Source of the DNA: Desmodus rotundus
Taxonomy: Eukaryota > Chordata > Mammalia > Chiroptera > Phyllostomidae
Length of the DNA stretch: 64,000 nt
NCBI RefSeq assembly: GCF_022682495.2
Contig: NC_071392.1
Location: forward strand, 138,022,818-138,086,817
Direction of reading: 5' to 3'
Positions 35,781-46,619 of this stretch are shown here, one piece after another. The notes under the pieces were generated by a model. That model was given only the letters and a program-made list of their open reading frames with translations, searched no databases and was not told the DNA's origin. The position numbers were made by a program, and so were the translations under genes. How positions within the stretch are numbered: position 1 is the stretch's first letter; the number at the start of each line of letters is the position of its first letter.

Positions 35781-37944
35781 CAACCTTATATTCATCATTC
35801 CACTTTGAAGGAAATTTGCCCTGAAAGGTAATTTGAATTTGCCCAAGATCACACAGCTATTTTTCTGCTATGCCACACTGTGTCCCTGGCTGAGATGATC
35901 AGCCCTCTTCCCCAAACAATATACCAGACTAGGGTAGGAAACAGTGACTAGAAAGAGCAGACAATGTTGGAAACTAGTTTTCTCCCATATTTTACTAATC
36001 AGAGGTTCATGTGTGTATCAGTTACTGTCAGGCCCAGAAATCAGAGGCCACAGTAAGTATTTCTAAGAGGGATTGAATTTGGGGAATTGGTTACAGTTGT
36101 CTTAGAAGGGCTGGAGGCACAAAAGCAAGAAGGGTATAACCTGGGAACTAGACACTGGGCAGGAGCCTGGCTTGCTCTTTACAGCCGGCCAGAAGCACTG
36201 CCATTGATGCCGCAAGTGCATCTGCATTTGAGCAGGGCTGCAGGAGCCTGAATCCTGATGCGGCTGCTCCTCCAGTTTGCACTCACACCATGAAGCAGAG
36301 CGGGCGCTCCAGAGGTTGCACTCCCTCTGATGTGTCTGCTACTTGTTGATGTAGGGTCTGGCACCCAGAATTACACAATACAGGTTACTTTCTATCGTCT
36401 TTATTAGTCTTCGTTAACTCTCACCTGGGCCTAATTTGCATCTTTAAAGTTGGGCAGTAATTTCTGTTAAAGCACTTCTTGAACATTTTAAAGGTCCCTA
36501 GAACTCCAAAGAAGTTTATTTGAAAAATATACATCTAAGGTTTTTTTCCCCACACCCCTTCCCACCTACATCTAAGTTTTAAAGAAAAGCACATACAGTG
36601 CATTTCAGTAAATACAAGGGCTTTTAAAGACACTGCAGTTTAGCGCGAGCATTTCAAAATATAACTTAACTTTGATTATGGTCTCCCAGAATCACATTCA
36701 CTATAAAACTCACTAAATTTTTACTGTCTTTCTCTCTCCTTCTCATTGTTTTTCTATTCAGGTGCTTAACTTTCTGTTTTTGTCCTGGTTCGCTTTGTTT
36801 TATAGTACACATAACCCTTTCTGTTTTTTCCCCTTCAACTTCCACAGGTATGTGTTTTTCTTTCTTTCCTTTTCTTTTTCTTTTTATAGTTTTCTCTTTG
36901 TGTTTACTTTTTTATTTCTATTTCTGATACAGTTCTTCCCTTGGTGACTCATAATCCCCAATTTAGAATCTTTTTTTCTTTTTCATCCTTCAACAGGCAA
37001 TAATAAAAAGCCAAAATAAATTAATTTTATTTCACACTCCTTATTCATGACTACACATGCAGTGAGTAGAATGGGTTACCTCCTACCAAATCCGGCTTTT
37101 TTGTTATTGTCTGTCGGCTTTCAGTTATTATTGACTTGTTTAAAAGCAAACTATGTTACACTTTTTTGTGAACATCGTATTATCTACATATTCCATATTT
37201 TTAGCTAAAAATGAGCTACAGCTTAAACAATGAAAGAAAACAAAGGAAATTGTTGGCAGTGCTGAGGCTTTGAATGGTAAAAGCTTTGTACCTTTTAGTG
37301 TAATTGCCTCCTTTATTATGCAAATACATTTTATTTTTACTCTGTTGGAGTAAGCTAAGGTTTGTAGGGGATATTTTGGGTCAGAGAAAAGGAAGAAAAA
37401 GTTTTAATATTTTTCATGTTCCTATTTCTCAGGAGGCTCAGTATAGTTAATTTTTTTAATATTTAATTTTAAACAAGTTTACCTTTCCAATGGGACAAAG
37501 CATTTTTGGTATACTATTTCCTTCCAATAGTTTCATATTTCCAATACCCTGAAACCAGTAAAGGACACTGCATGGAAATCTATTGTCCCTGTGCCCACCC
37601 ACGCCCTCTTGGAGGTTAGCTGCAGTTGTGTGGTCTTTGTCTTTACCCAGGGATGGGGCCCTAACAGTAGGAAGTGGGCTTACCCTAACCCCTCTACCAG
37701 GGCCACAAAACCTTTCTCAGTTCCCAAAACTCAGCAGCTACTCCTGAATTGCTACTTTGGGGCTGTGGTTTATAATTCTGGAATTTGTTTTACAGTTGAA
37801 AGCAGAGGGATTTCGTCCCATCTCCTACCCATCGAGGAATCTCTTTCATAAAACCCATGACAATGCGGTCATGCAATGAATTATTACCCGAAGAAGCAAA
37901 CCTCCTCCTATCAGGGAAATGTTCAGGTACCAAGAGACCTGTTA

Positions 37945-38185
37945 GTGAGCTCAGAGGTTAATGAGATGAATAATAACAGTAACAAAACAATAATAATAGC
38001 TGATACTTCTTGAGTAATTACTGGTATGGCAGGTATTGTGCTGACTGCCCTATGAGGGACTTGTTATTATTAACTTCATATTAGATGTGAGGAAACTGAG
38101 ACCTTGAGAAACTCTCTGACTTCTCCCAGGACACATGGGAGATGGTGGGAAAGTGGAATTCTAGCCCAGGCACTCCTAAATCAGA
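37945..38185 (-). repeat. MIR
   Basis: Reversed MIR: TAATAATAGCTGATACTTCTTGAG, CTTGTTATTATTAACTTCAT, GATGTGAGGAAACTGAGACC. Confidence 0.75.
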
Positions 38186-38309
38186 GCTTTGGTCTTAATT
38201 GTTACAGTGTGTGCTTTTCTACTGAGTCCAAGTCAGTCTCCCTTTAATCCCTACCCAATTAGTCTAAATTCCACCCTATGGGGCCAACCAGAACATGTTC
38301 ATTTCTCTT

Positions 38310-38395
38310 CTCCATTCATTTATGTAACAAAAAGAATATTAATTGAGCACCTCCAAATGTTAGATACTGTCTTCAAGCCTGTAATACAGCCTTAA
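38310..38395 (-). repeat. L2 3' end fragment
   Basis: CATTCATTTATGTAACAAAAAGAATATTAATTGAGCACCTCC-type reversed L2 tail. Confidence 0.5.
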
Positions 38396-39180
38396 AAAAA
38401 GAACAAAGTTTCTGTTTTTATGGTGTTAACATTGTTTCTCAAATAGGTTGAAAAGACCTACTAGATTTCTAAGAGTTTTCCTCTTATCAGATTAAATTTT
38501 CCTACTTCTTTCAACCATTAATCATAGGACAAAGTTTCGATATTTGTAGCCTCTCTCCTCTAAACAATTTCCAGTTTGCAAATATCTCTTTTAAAAATGT
38601 AACTACCGGATATATGGATCTATTAAAAATAAGACAACAGGCCCACAGTGGAGTCGCTATGCTAAGCCTCTCATCACCAAACCAAGACTTAATTACAGTT
38701 TTGGCTCTCTTGGGAGTGGAATCTTACACCCGTGCATCCGGAATCGCCTGATCAGTACTAGTTCGATAACCTGCCTGATAGACACCTGCCGTCTCCTAAA
38801 AGACAGGAACTCTGTAATGGCCAAGTCTAGTGTAACTTCCTTGTTCCCACTCCTTCATGGGGCGGGGAAAAGGCTTTCGTTTTGTACAGCTCCACGTAGC
38901 TCCTTTTTATCTGCTAGATTGGCTGGTGTCTATTCAAATCAATTTTTGCTCTCTTAAAAATTCTAATATGCCTCCAGTTGTTCATTTAACAGTGTTGGTG
39001 ATAGAAGAGAGAACCAAAGGCTCCCAGGATGAACGGGCGGCCAGACGTGGGTACCCCACAAAACCCCATGAGCTTGCTGCCTTCTCACTGCCTCTGTAAC
39101 TTCCAAGTCCCTATTGGATTCTAGTTTCACAGCTTTTGCCTTATAAACTTCCAGAATATATTTGACCATTTATTTTTCCA

Positions 39181-39288
39181 GATTGGGTCCCCAAACTGGC
39201 TGTAGTTGGACTGGATCCAACTTAGAGACCAGACTGGGTCCAGGGTCAGACTGGGTCCAATGTAAGCTGGACTGGGTCCAGTGTGAGG
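39181..39288 (+). repeat. Short tandem cluster of the ACTGGGTCCA motif
   Basis: Five copies or near-copies start at about 39181, 39208, 39232, 39249 and 39270 with 17-27 bp spacing. Confidence 0.7.
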
Positions 39289-39905
39289 CCTTGGGTAAAT
39301 AAATTTTGTTTGAAGGCTGAACAAGCAGGCTATGCTTATCAAAGATAACCTTGAATTGCAGTGGCCATGGTGGAGAACTTTCAGCCTAGGTGAGTTTACC
39401 CATGTATGAGGCACTACTGAGAGAACAAGGTACCCCACAGCCAAGCTCTCACTGTAAAGGGTCCAGGGAAAATGGTTTTTCCTTCTCTACACTTTCTGGT
39501 GACTCAGATGAGACCCACTAGGCCTTACCCCCCCGCTGACCCTGCTCCAGAGAATGCAGACAGGGTTGCTGGGAGACGGCAAACTCTGGAAGAGTCACAA
39601 TTCTGACCAAAGGCAGTGCGTCCATCTCTGTCTCTAGTTGTGGTGCGTGGTTGAGACAGGAAGGTAAAATTTCACCTTGTTCCTTCCTTTCCAAATTCAG
39701 ATTGATAGGCAAAACGAAAAAAAAAATAAGAATTAGATCTTAAACCATGACTTTGCTTTAAGACCTTTCTCTTCCGGGGACAGTTATTTTGTTCCTGTTT
39801 GTCCTCTTTTTCTGTCCTGAGAACTTGGCTGGGCAAGAGTAAGGTTGGGAGTCCCAAAAATATGGCCAGGCAGAAACGTGAGTTGCCTCAGTTTATCTTG
39901 TAACA

Positions 39906-39956
<51 letters not shown>
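39906..39956. repeat. (GA)n microsatellite
   Basis: About 24 GA units with one AA interruption. Confidence 0.95.
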
Positions 39957-40060
39957 AGCACAGAACTATTAGAAGCAGGCAAGGTAATCTGGGTTTTTAT
40001 GTATTGCTTCTGCCTGTAATCTTCAAACCTTTATCTCCAGACCTGTGAAACGGTCCAATT

Positions 40061-41564
40061 AGACATGATTCTTTCTAGCACTCAGTGATTCAAATTCTGC
40101 TCACCATGGCAAAATTTCATAATATTAAGGGTGCCCTTCAAGTGTCCTCTAGTGTCAAGGACAAGATGCTGGAAGCCATCTTACATACAGAACATCTGTT
40201 AGCATGCTCTCTGGTGAGCTGTTCAGGGCTTGTTTGGTCGAGTCACTTGGCAGACCACAGCATCCCCTAGTGGTCGGATGTAAAACTCAAGACGTGTATT
40301 CTGAATATCCCAAGCAATTAGCCTAAACTTTCGTGTTTAAACAGTCTTTTGCAGGCGTGGGGCAGATGGCTATTTCTGGTTTGATGGCTCATCTATTCCC
40401 CTCTCTATATCAGGTAACCTGAGGCATCTCAGGCTGTTTTAGCCCTCAGTCCATTTCTCCATTCTGGGTTAGTTCTCTATATGAGCTTTTCATATGAGGA
40501 TCTCCCCTAAAAGTCCTGCAGAAGAAATAGACAAGGAGTAATCCACCAGAGGTGATTGTGCTTTAGATGGAGAAGCATTAGATTGGGAGTCAGCCTGGAT
40601 CACAAGCATAACTCTTCCATCTTATTTGCTGGTGATATTAGTCAATATTTAACTTTCCCAAGTGTACTCACAAGATAAGGGTAACCTTACAGGATTGGTG
40701 TGGCTCATATGTGAATACACACCATCCTTGTGGTCAGTTCCTATGGTCTGTGGTCCCTTCCTTGCCAGATCATCTCTTGGGGATAGTTTGGGGGTAAAAG
40801 ACACTATTCATCAAATTATTCAAAATCAGGTTTTTGTTTCTCCTCTGGTGATCTCAGCTCAAAACCCTCAGGTCCTATGACCTGTGTCTCTAAGTCAAGC
40901 TCTCTGAAGTTCTCCATCCAAACCTCAGGTACCAGGGACAATGGAGAGCTGTACATCACTGCTTCTCAGATCAGTCACTGATGGGGAATTAATTACCTCT
41001 GCTGAGGAGGAATTCAGGCTGAATGCAGAGGCTGCTCTACAGTGTAGTTGAGAAAATGTAGCGTTTTTGGTTTTCTCAATGATTCAGAGCCTCTTTGAGA
41101 AAATCATGTCTCACCTGAAATCTACACTCCAAGATGGAGGGACTCTTAAGACTCAATTGTTCTCTATCAGATCGACAGCTCTCTGAAATCTTACCTATGT
41201 GTACCTAGACCTGTGGCAGGCACAGTAGATGCTCAATTAAATCCCCCAAAACCTAAAGGAATCATTTCAGTAGTGAAAGGTGATGGGTAACATGTTTCTG
41301 GACTAGTTTTCCAACTGTTCCTGAAAATGCTAGTCTGATACTAAATGTATTGATGATCAGCTGTGTCCTGTCACTTAATATCTGCAGTCACATGTCCTGA
41401 GACAGAGTCCTCAGAAGGTGGGCTCAGAAGGTGAGGAAGGTGGGAAAGGAAAAAACACCCTGAAGGAAACCCTGTCTGAAAGTACAGGATTGCTGGATTT
41501 TATAAACTCAGCCCTCGGTCCCCACCGTACTCAAACACGCCTTTGAAAATAAAGCCTATGGGAA
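40061..41564. other. Unique sequence downstream of SPINK1
   Basis: No gene or confident repeat. Confidence 0.45.
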
Positions 41565-41697
41565 ACACAGGAAGTATTTTGATGCATTTTATTCAACAAT
41601 TAGGCCAGCCGGGCATCTTGGTGGCTTTACAGGATTTCACAACCTTGGTTCTCAGCAAGGCCCATATTTTTTAATGAGGACGGGAAACTCGCGCCTC
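41565..41697 (-). CDS. SPINK1: SPINK1 exon 4 (C-terminus) with 3' UTR
   Basis: Coding part 41697-41652: acceptor CCACAG, then 15 residues ending in the conserved GPC with the sixth cysteine, then TGA at 41654-41652. Residues [15 protein letters not shown] replace a less basic human tail. The 3' UTR runs about 85 nt, resembles the human SPINK1 3' UTR (for example GAACCAAGGTT and TGTTGAATAAA), and holds AATAAA at 41593-41588. The transcript end near 41565-41575 is estimated from the poly(A) signal. Confidence 0.9.
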
Positions 41698-44600
41698 CTG
41701 TGGAAGAGATTGAAAAAAATTAGCTTAAACTTTGCTGACAAAAAAAATGTAACTATGGGAGAAAAACAATGAAAAAAGTTTAACTTTATTTAAAATATTT
41801 TTTTAATTAATTGATTTTAGAGAGAGAGAAAGGAAGGAGGGAAGGAGGGATAGAGAAAGAGAGACAGATAGACACACAGACACATCAATTTGTTGTTCTA
41901 CTTATTTATACATTCATTGGTTGCTTGTATGTGCCCTGACCAGAGACTGAACCCACAACCTTGGTGTGCCAGGATGACATGAGGCTCTAACCAACTGAGC
42001 TGCCTGGAAGAGTTTGAGATTTATCCCCATTTCTAATCCTTTCATTCACTTATCCATTCACTTATTCATTTATTTATCATAGGTTGATTGACTATTACAT
42101 ACGCTAGGGTTATAACAGAAAGAAAAAAGGTCTGTCATTACAGATCTACTGGGGCATTACAGTCAGCCTCTGAAATTAGTCTCTAACCCATCGTTGCTTC
42201 TGTGGCTCCTGATGTCATCGTCCTAACCACCATGTTTCCAGGTTGCTGCCTGGGCTACTGCAGGCCCTTCTGCCTGACTGGTCTTTTCCCTTAGAAGTCT
42301 GGGGATTCATATTTGTGAGAGCTCACAAAAGGAGATCTATTCTGTGTGATGCCTGCCAGCTCTAAGCATGCTCACCTGCAAATAAAAACTTTTCTCCCCG
42401 CCCCCCGACCTTTCCCAAACCAGTTTCCTCTTCTCTAAGCTAAATATTTCTAAATCCTTGAATTGCTCCTTGTGAGATTGTTCCCAAATCTCTCAGTTTT
42501 CTATCCAGCCTTTCCTTGAATAAACTCTCTTATAAAATTTCTTCCATTTCTCTATTACTCGAGGACATCTGATTTTTCTATATCTTTATGCCTGTATTTA
42601 TCTGGACCTTGCTGATTTTTTGTTTTAAGGGGTTTGATGCTTTCTTGTTTCACAATTATTAACCACTCATAATACTTCTTTCTGAGTTAGCATGTACAAG
42701 CACAAACGTCTAAACAGAGCACTCAAGTTCACTTCTTTTCTTTAGCTGTCCAGGATAGTAGGCACGATCCACATAAAGCTATTTAAATTTAATCACTTAA
42801 AGCTAACTGATACTAAAATTCAGTTTCTCGGTTGTATTACGCACGTTTTAAGCACCAGTGGCATGACTAGTGGTTAATAGTTATGAAACAAAATTGCCCA
42901 GATAGAGAGCATTTCTGTCATTGTAGAAAGTTCTACTGGAGGGCACTGAAAGGAACTTGCCAGTACACAGTCCCAAAGAAGACATAGGAAAAGGTCCTTA
43001 CTGAGTATATCTGCCAAGCACATAACCGCCAAGGAGATAAAAGCCCCTGGTTGTCTACCCATCAAAAAACCCAACAACTAGGTGTTAGGTTGTTAAGTAT
43101 GCAATGCATTTGTCTGGTGCTTTTAACAGGCAATAGGAAGAGAAAGGCAGTATGGAACGTTGGAAAAGATGTTGCATTTGGGAAAGCCACATTTTCTCTG
43201 TAGACCTGTTCTCTTACCTGCAGAAAAAATGCAGAAAGAGAAGTTACATTTTCTGGCAATCAAATGTTCCTCCAATATTTACGTATATTTTGTTAAAGAA
43301 TAGAGGGAGCAAGAAGGATGGGGAGGTTTTAAAGACTAAGGGATAGGGTGGGTGTCCCAGCTCTGTGCTCATGTTTTTCCAACGTGTTCCACTAGATATT
43401 GGGCCTTTTGGTCTTGGCACTTGGAAATTTCTCAAGTCTCAAGGCTGTTCTATTGCTTTCTCCTCCCCTTGGATGGAAATATGTTGTTTAACCTCAATGT
43501 CAACAACATGGGTCATGAGAAAATTAACAGGTGGCTTCAACTTCCTCTTACAAGTCTTCTTTTTTTAAATTTTTTTATTGCTGTTCAATTACAGTTGTCT
43601 GCATTTTCTCCCCTCCCCCCCACCCCACCCCAGACAAACCCACCTCCCTTCCCCACCTCCACCCTCCCCCTCCTCTTACAAGTCTTCAATGTGGAAATAA
43701 ATTCACCACAAAGCCAATACCTAATGTTTTGGGACTAAAACTAGGATATTAAGTATGTCTCCCTGAGGACCTGTTTCCAGAATCCTTGTTAAACACTGAG
43801 AACTTTCTGAAAGGATTTAAAGTAGACCAAGAAGAGGGTCAATGTTGTGATAGGGAATTTGTACAGTGGAATAGTGGAAGTGTATGTAGTCATGTGAGCC
43901 TGAATCAAAGTCTTAGAACCAGATCAGTTCCAGAATACCTGCGTTTTCTGGGCCACCTGTGGAATCTCTCTTGTTTTGATCATTTTACACCATTATTTAA
44001 CCTGGAATACTTTTGTCATGCTGCCAAAATTCGGAGCCCTGTTTAAATAACATACTTTTCATAAATCCTTTCTTGACCCTTTCAGTAAGAAGAAAGCCCT
44101 ATCTTTTCTCCACTCCTGGAGCAGTTTGCTCACAGCTCACTTGGTGGCATTTGTCACACGTTGCAAGAAGCGACTTTATTTATGCCCGTGACCTATTTCC
44201 TCTGAGTCACAAGTACAAGAAAAACCAAGGAGACTGGCACAAGGCTTGGCACATGTTAAGTGCTCAGTAGCTGAGTGAGACAGAAAATCCGTGGCAAATC
44301 TCTTTCTCTGAGCGCTGAGCCTGGTTCCCACCACCAACCCATCGTCACTTCAGAAAATGAGTTTCCTTGAGGCCGGCTGACATGTCCATACATAAAAGTG
44401 CTATAAAAGTAGGTTTTGGCCACGTCATCTATATAATTCATATTTCCATATGTGAGGTTTCAGTAAACACGATCATGACTATTGCCCAGAATGGTATTTT
44501 AAATTTAAGGGTATTTTAGTTGTATGAGCTTTTAAAAAACTTCAGGCTATGTACTGATCTGATAAAAGCATGGGTTTTTTCTTATCATACACGGGATTTT

Positions 44601-46423
44601 TTTTTTATTCATGAGAGAACTATTCAAACATTTCCCCTCCTCTGTTTTATTGTCCTTAACTCGTTTTCTGTTGCACCATGTTATTCATTCCTGTCTCTCT
44701 TTTGCTCATTTTTTCCTCCTTATCTCTCTCCTTCTTTATGGCATAAAGCCTTCAAACTTCCAAATCCTAGCAGGCATCATCAGTTGTTTTGAATTTTCTG
44801 CTGTCAGAGCACTGTGCTCATACTTCCACTGGCCACGCTGTGTCAGCATTGAGTGTAAGCAAACTGAGAGACAGAACAGGCTGGGTTTTCTTCTGCATCT
44901 CGCAGATCTGTAGTCTGGTACCTGACTTGAAAGCCTAGTGGAAAGAGCAAGGATTAGGTCCCAGGTCTGCCACTTACTGCCGGGTGACCTTGAGCAAGTG
45001 ACACAGAGTAACTGAGTTTCAGTTCCTTCATCTGTATAAAGGGCTTGGTGCTATTTACTTCATAGGCTCTTAGTGAATATCAAGTGCGTTGCACAATGCC
45101 TGACACAATAAATATTATTTTCTGTCAACACACAGTTTGCTCTATACAATCATACCAGATATGTAATTAGGAGAAAAAAAGATTGAGAATTATTTTTGGA
45201 AAAAAAAGATGTTTCTCTTGTGGTAAGATGGATGATATTGGGATATTGATTGGGGGCTTCAAGGGATAAGTTATATGAACATTTGAAGACAACAAGCTTA
45301 AAATATATTTTGAAAGAAATGAAGTCTCTACTCACTTGTTTTCCATACACAGCTCACATTCATTGGGGTAAGTGTATCCATCAGTCCCACAGATGGGATT
45401 ATAGATCCTTGTACACCCATTCACTCCATTGTTACATTTAGCCTAAAAGTGGGATTAAACAGAATCATTTCCCATTCTTTAAGTTTACAGCAAAATGAGG
45501 AATTCATGCTCCTCATCTGCACCGCAGGCTAAACTTAAGGGTGACCACTGGACTGCGCTTTGGTCGGAGCAAACAGTTCTAGCCTGAGAAATAAGAGATT
45601 ACAAAATTGTCTTTACCTGTGTTCCTGGGACTTCAGCCCTAGCGTTACCTAGAAAACATAAATCAGACATGTGAAGTTGGGTCCTGGGCGGGAAAAGCTA
45701 GATCTATTCTCTTCATAATTCTCTGCTTCCATTTAAGACTGTGGCTTCTCCACTGGCCTTTCCACTCCCCACTCCTCCTTCCTGTTTTCTCTCAAGGACA
45801 TCACATCGGTGTCCCCTCACTCTCTGCCCGCTGAAACCTCAAAAAACCAAGCAAAAATTTGACCATGACCAAAGTATCTCAGTTTGATTTTTCAGTAAAG
45901 TCGACCCATTTCCTTGAAAACAGAAATGATGTGTTTACTGGTCAAAATGAGCAGATACCTTCTGAGTGCTCATTGACAGCCCCACAGGCAGTTACTTAGG
46001 CCTCTGACCTCACTGTTAAGTGATATCGGAAGTGTGTCTTTACCTCAGTTTATCAGTGAAGCTTACATAGTTAGCTGCGAAAATAGTTACAACTAGCAGC
46101 AACCAGGTAACCAGGTCCTCTGACACAAAATTAAGTTTTGCGATTACATTTAAGTCTCCTTTTGTAAGCATGTTTAAAAATTGTTTTCCTTATCTTACAT
46201 TAAAAGTCCTCTTTCTATAATTCTTATCCACTGATCTTATTTCATCTCACTGGGACCAAAATTTCTGTTCAAGATTAGACTCTGTCTAAGTCTAGAAGGT
46301 AATGTGCCCGGTCAAGCAACAGGTGAAAAGGTTTCATTCAAATCAGAAAAGTATGCAAAGACACCTACCAGATAAACTCAGCAGGGCCAAGGCACTGAGG
46401 AGAAAGAGGGCTGTTACCTTCAT
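41652..46423 (-). CDS. SPINK1: SPINK1, pancreatic secretory trypsin inhibitor (four coding exons)
   Basis: Secreted Kazal-type serine protease inhibitor, known from acinar cells, where it blocks trypsin that activates too early. The coding sequence joins 46423-46369, 45648-45617, 45442-45336 and 41697-41652 (55+32+107+46 = 240 nt, 79 residues plus TGA). Every intron is GT-AG, with phases 1, 0 and 2 as in human SPINK1. The signal peptide opens [19 protein letters not shown] and probably ends after Ala23, leaving a 56-residue inhibitor. The six Kazal cysteines are at 32, 39, 47, 58, 61 and 79; family pairing would be 32-61, 39-58 and 47-79. The reactive loop reads [13 protein letters not shown], so P1 is Arg41 followed by Ile42, where human has Lys-Ile; either suits trypsin. 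No stop or frameshift was seen. Most divergent are residues 20-29 and the last 15, which are rich in Lys and Arg. Identity is very likely; the gene appears functional. Confidence 0.95.
41790..42008 (-). mobile_element. VES SINE in SPINK1 intron 3
   Basis: Left reversed tail ATTTTTTTAATTAATTGATT, AGAGAGAGAAAGGAAGG block, CTGAACCCACAACCTTGG and reversed head ACCAACTGAGCTGCCTGG; the last bases of the head are lost. Same orientation as SPINK1. Confidence 0.8.
42009..43543. other. SPINK1 intron 3, mostly unique
   Basis: A short reversed L2 tail (CATTCACTTATCCATTCACT at 42044-42063) is present; otherwise nothing recognised. Confidence 0.45.
43560..43671 (-). mobile_element. Very short L1 3' tail in SPINK1 intron 3
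   Basis: 112 bp, reversed: T-rich tail, AATAAA (43579-43574, minus strand), CTGTTCAATTACAGTTGTCTGC and a C-rich tract that is the reversed L1 G-rich 3' UTR. A perfect 16-bp target-site duplication CCTCTTACAAGTCTTC at 43544-43559 and 43672-43687 shows a 5'-truncated, comparatively young insertion in the same orientation as SPINK1. Confidence 0.92.
44935..45125 (+). repeat. MIR in SPINK1 intron 3
   Basis: TGGAAAGAGCAAGGATTAGG, GCCACTTACTGCCGGGTGAC, GTTTCAGTTCCTTCATCTGT and ATGCCTGACACAATAAATATT in MIR order. Confidence 0.8.
45336..45442 (-). CDS. SPINK1: SPINK1 coding exon 3 (Kazal core)
   Basis: A 107-nt exon holding five of the six Kazal cysteines and the reactive site. It begins [16 protein letters not shown] and contains the family signature [12 protein letters not shown]. 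Acceptor CTTTTAG is at 45444-45443 side and donor AA|GTGAGT at 45335-45334, phase 2. The spacing C-x6-C-x7-C-x10-C-x2-C matches SPINK1. This exon carries most of the evidence for the gene's identity. Confidence 0.95.
45617..45648 (-). CDS. SPINK1: SPINK1 coding exon 2 (signal peptide end and mature N-terminus)
   Basis: A 32-nt exon, the same length as in human, between acceptor TTTTCTAG and donor CAG|GTAAAG. With the base carried over from exon 1 it encodes [11 protein letters not shown]. Signal peptidase cleavage is expected after the Ala of ARA. It is the least conserved part of the protein. It is far too short to be found as an ORF and is called from frame, length and splice sites. Confidence 0.9.
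46369..46423 (-). CDS. SPINK1: SPINK1 coding exon 1 (signal peptide)
   Basis: The ATG at 46423-46421 opens 18 codons plus one base, encoding a Lys2 start and a Leu/Ala-rich hydrophobic core. The exon ends at a donor reading G|GTAGGTG (GT at 46368-46367), phase 1. The start is fixed by alignment to the conserved MKVT opening of mammalian SPINK1 and by the TATA box about 80 bp upstream. Confidence 0.93.
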
Positions 46424-46469
46424 GGCTAAAGTGTTGTGTCCAGAGCTCAGCTGAAAACCGCCCTGAAGT

Positions 46470-46575
46470 TACCACTTCTCTTTGGAACCTTTGGACTGGA
46501 AGGGTTATATAGGCAGGTTGGCTCCACCTGCTGGCCCACATCACGGACCTCCTTCGTTATTGATTGACTTTGTAG
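46470..46575 (-). promoter_or_regulatory. SPINK1 core promoter
   Basis: TATATAA lies at 46511-46505 on the minus strand, placing transcription start near 46475 and giving a 5' UTR of roughly 50 nt. Upstream are an E-box CAGGTG (46530-46525), the half-site type used by PTF1/bHLH factors in acinar genes, and an HNF1-like site at 46556-46568 matching 10 of 12 fixed positions of GTTAATNATTAAC. The TATA box is clear and well placed; the factor assignments are inference. Confidence 0.6.
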
Positions 46576-46619
46576 TGTAGCCTGGCTCCCAGGTTTGGAT
46601 GATATCACCTGTGTAAGAG

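Larger units (their letters stand above)
34021..37940. other. Intergenic sequence with purine-rich tracts
   Basis: No gene seen. It contains a (GT)n at 34.63 kb, GGGA-rich tracts at 35.53-35.56 and 35.73-35.78 kb, and a T/C-rich stretch at 36.73-36.98 kb. A plus ORF spanning 34568-35173 runs through the microsatellite and has no coding signature. Confidence 0.45.
38600..40060 (+). mobile_element. Possible decayed ERV fragment
   Basis: CTCCTAAAAGACAGGAACTC, TGGCCAAGTCTAGTGTAACT and GGGTAAATAAATTTTG resemble LTR U3/R phrases, and TTTCTGGTGACTCAGATGAG at about 39.5 kb is reminiscent of the leader after an LTR. Neither clear LTR termini nor coding remnants were found. It contains the 39.2-kb ACTGGGTCCA cluster and a (GA)n tract. 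Weakly supported. Confidence 0.25.
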
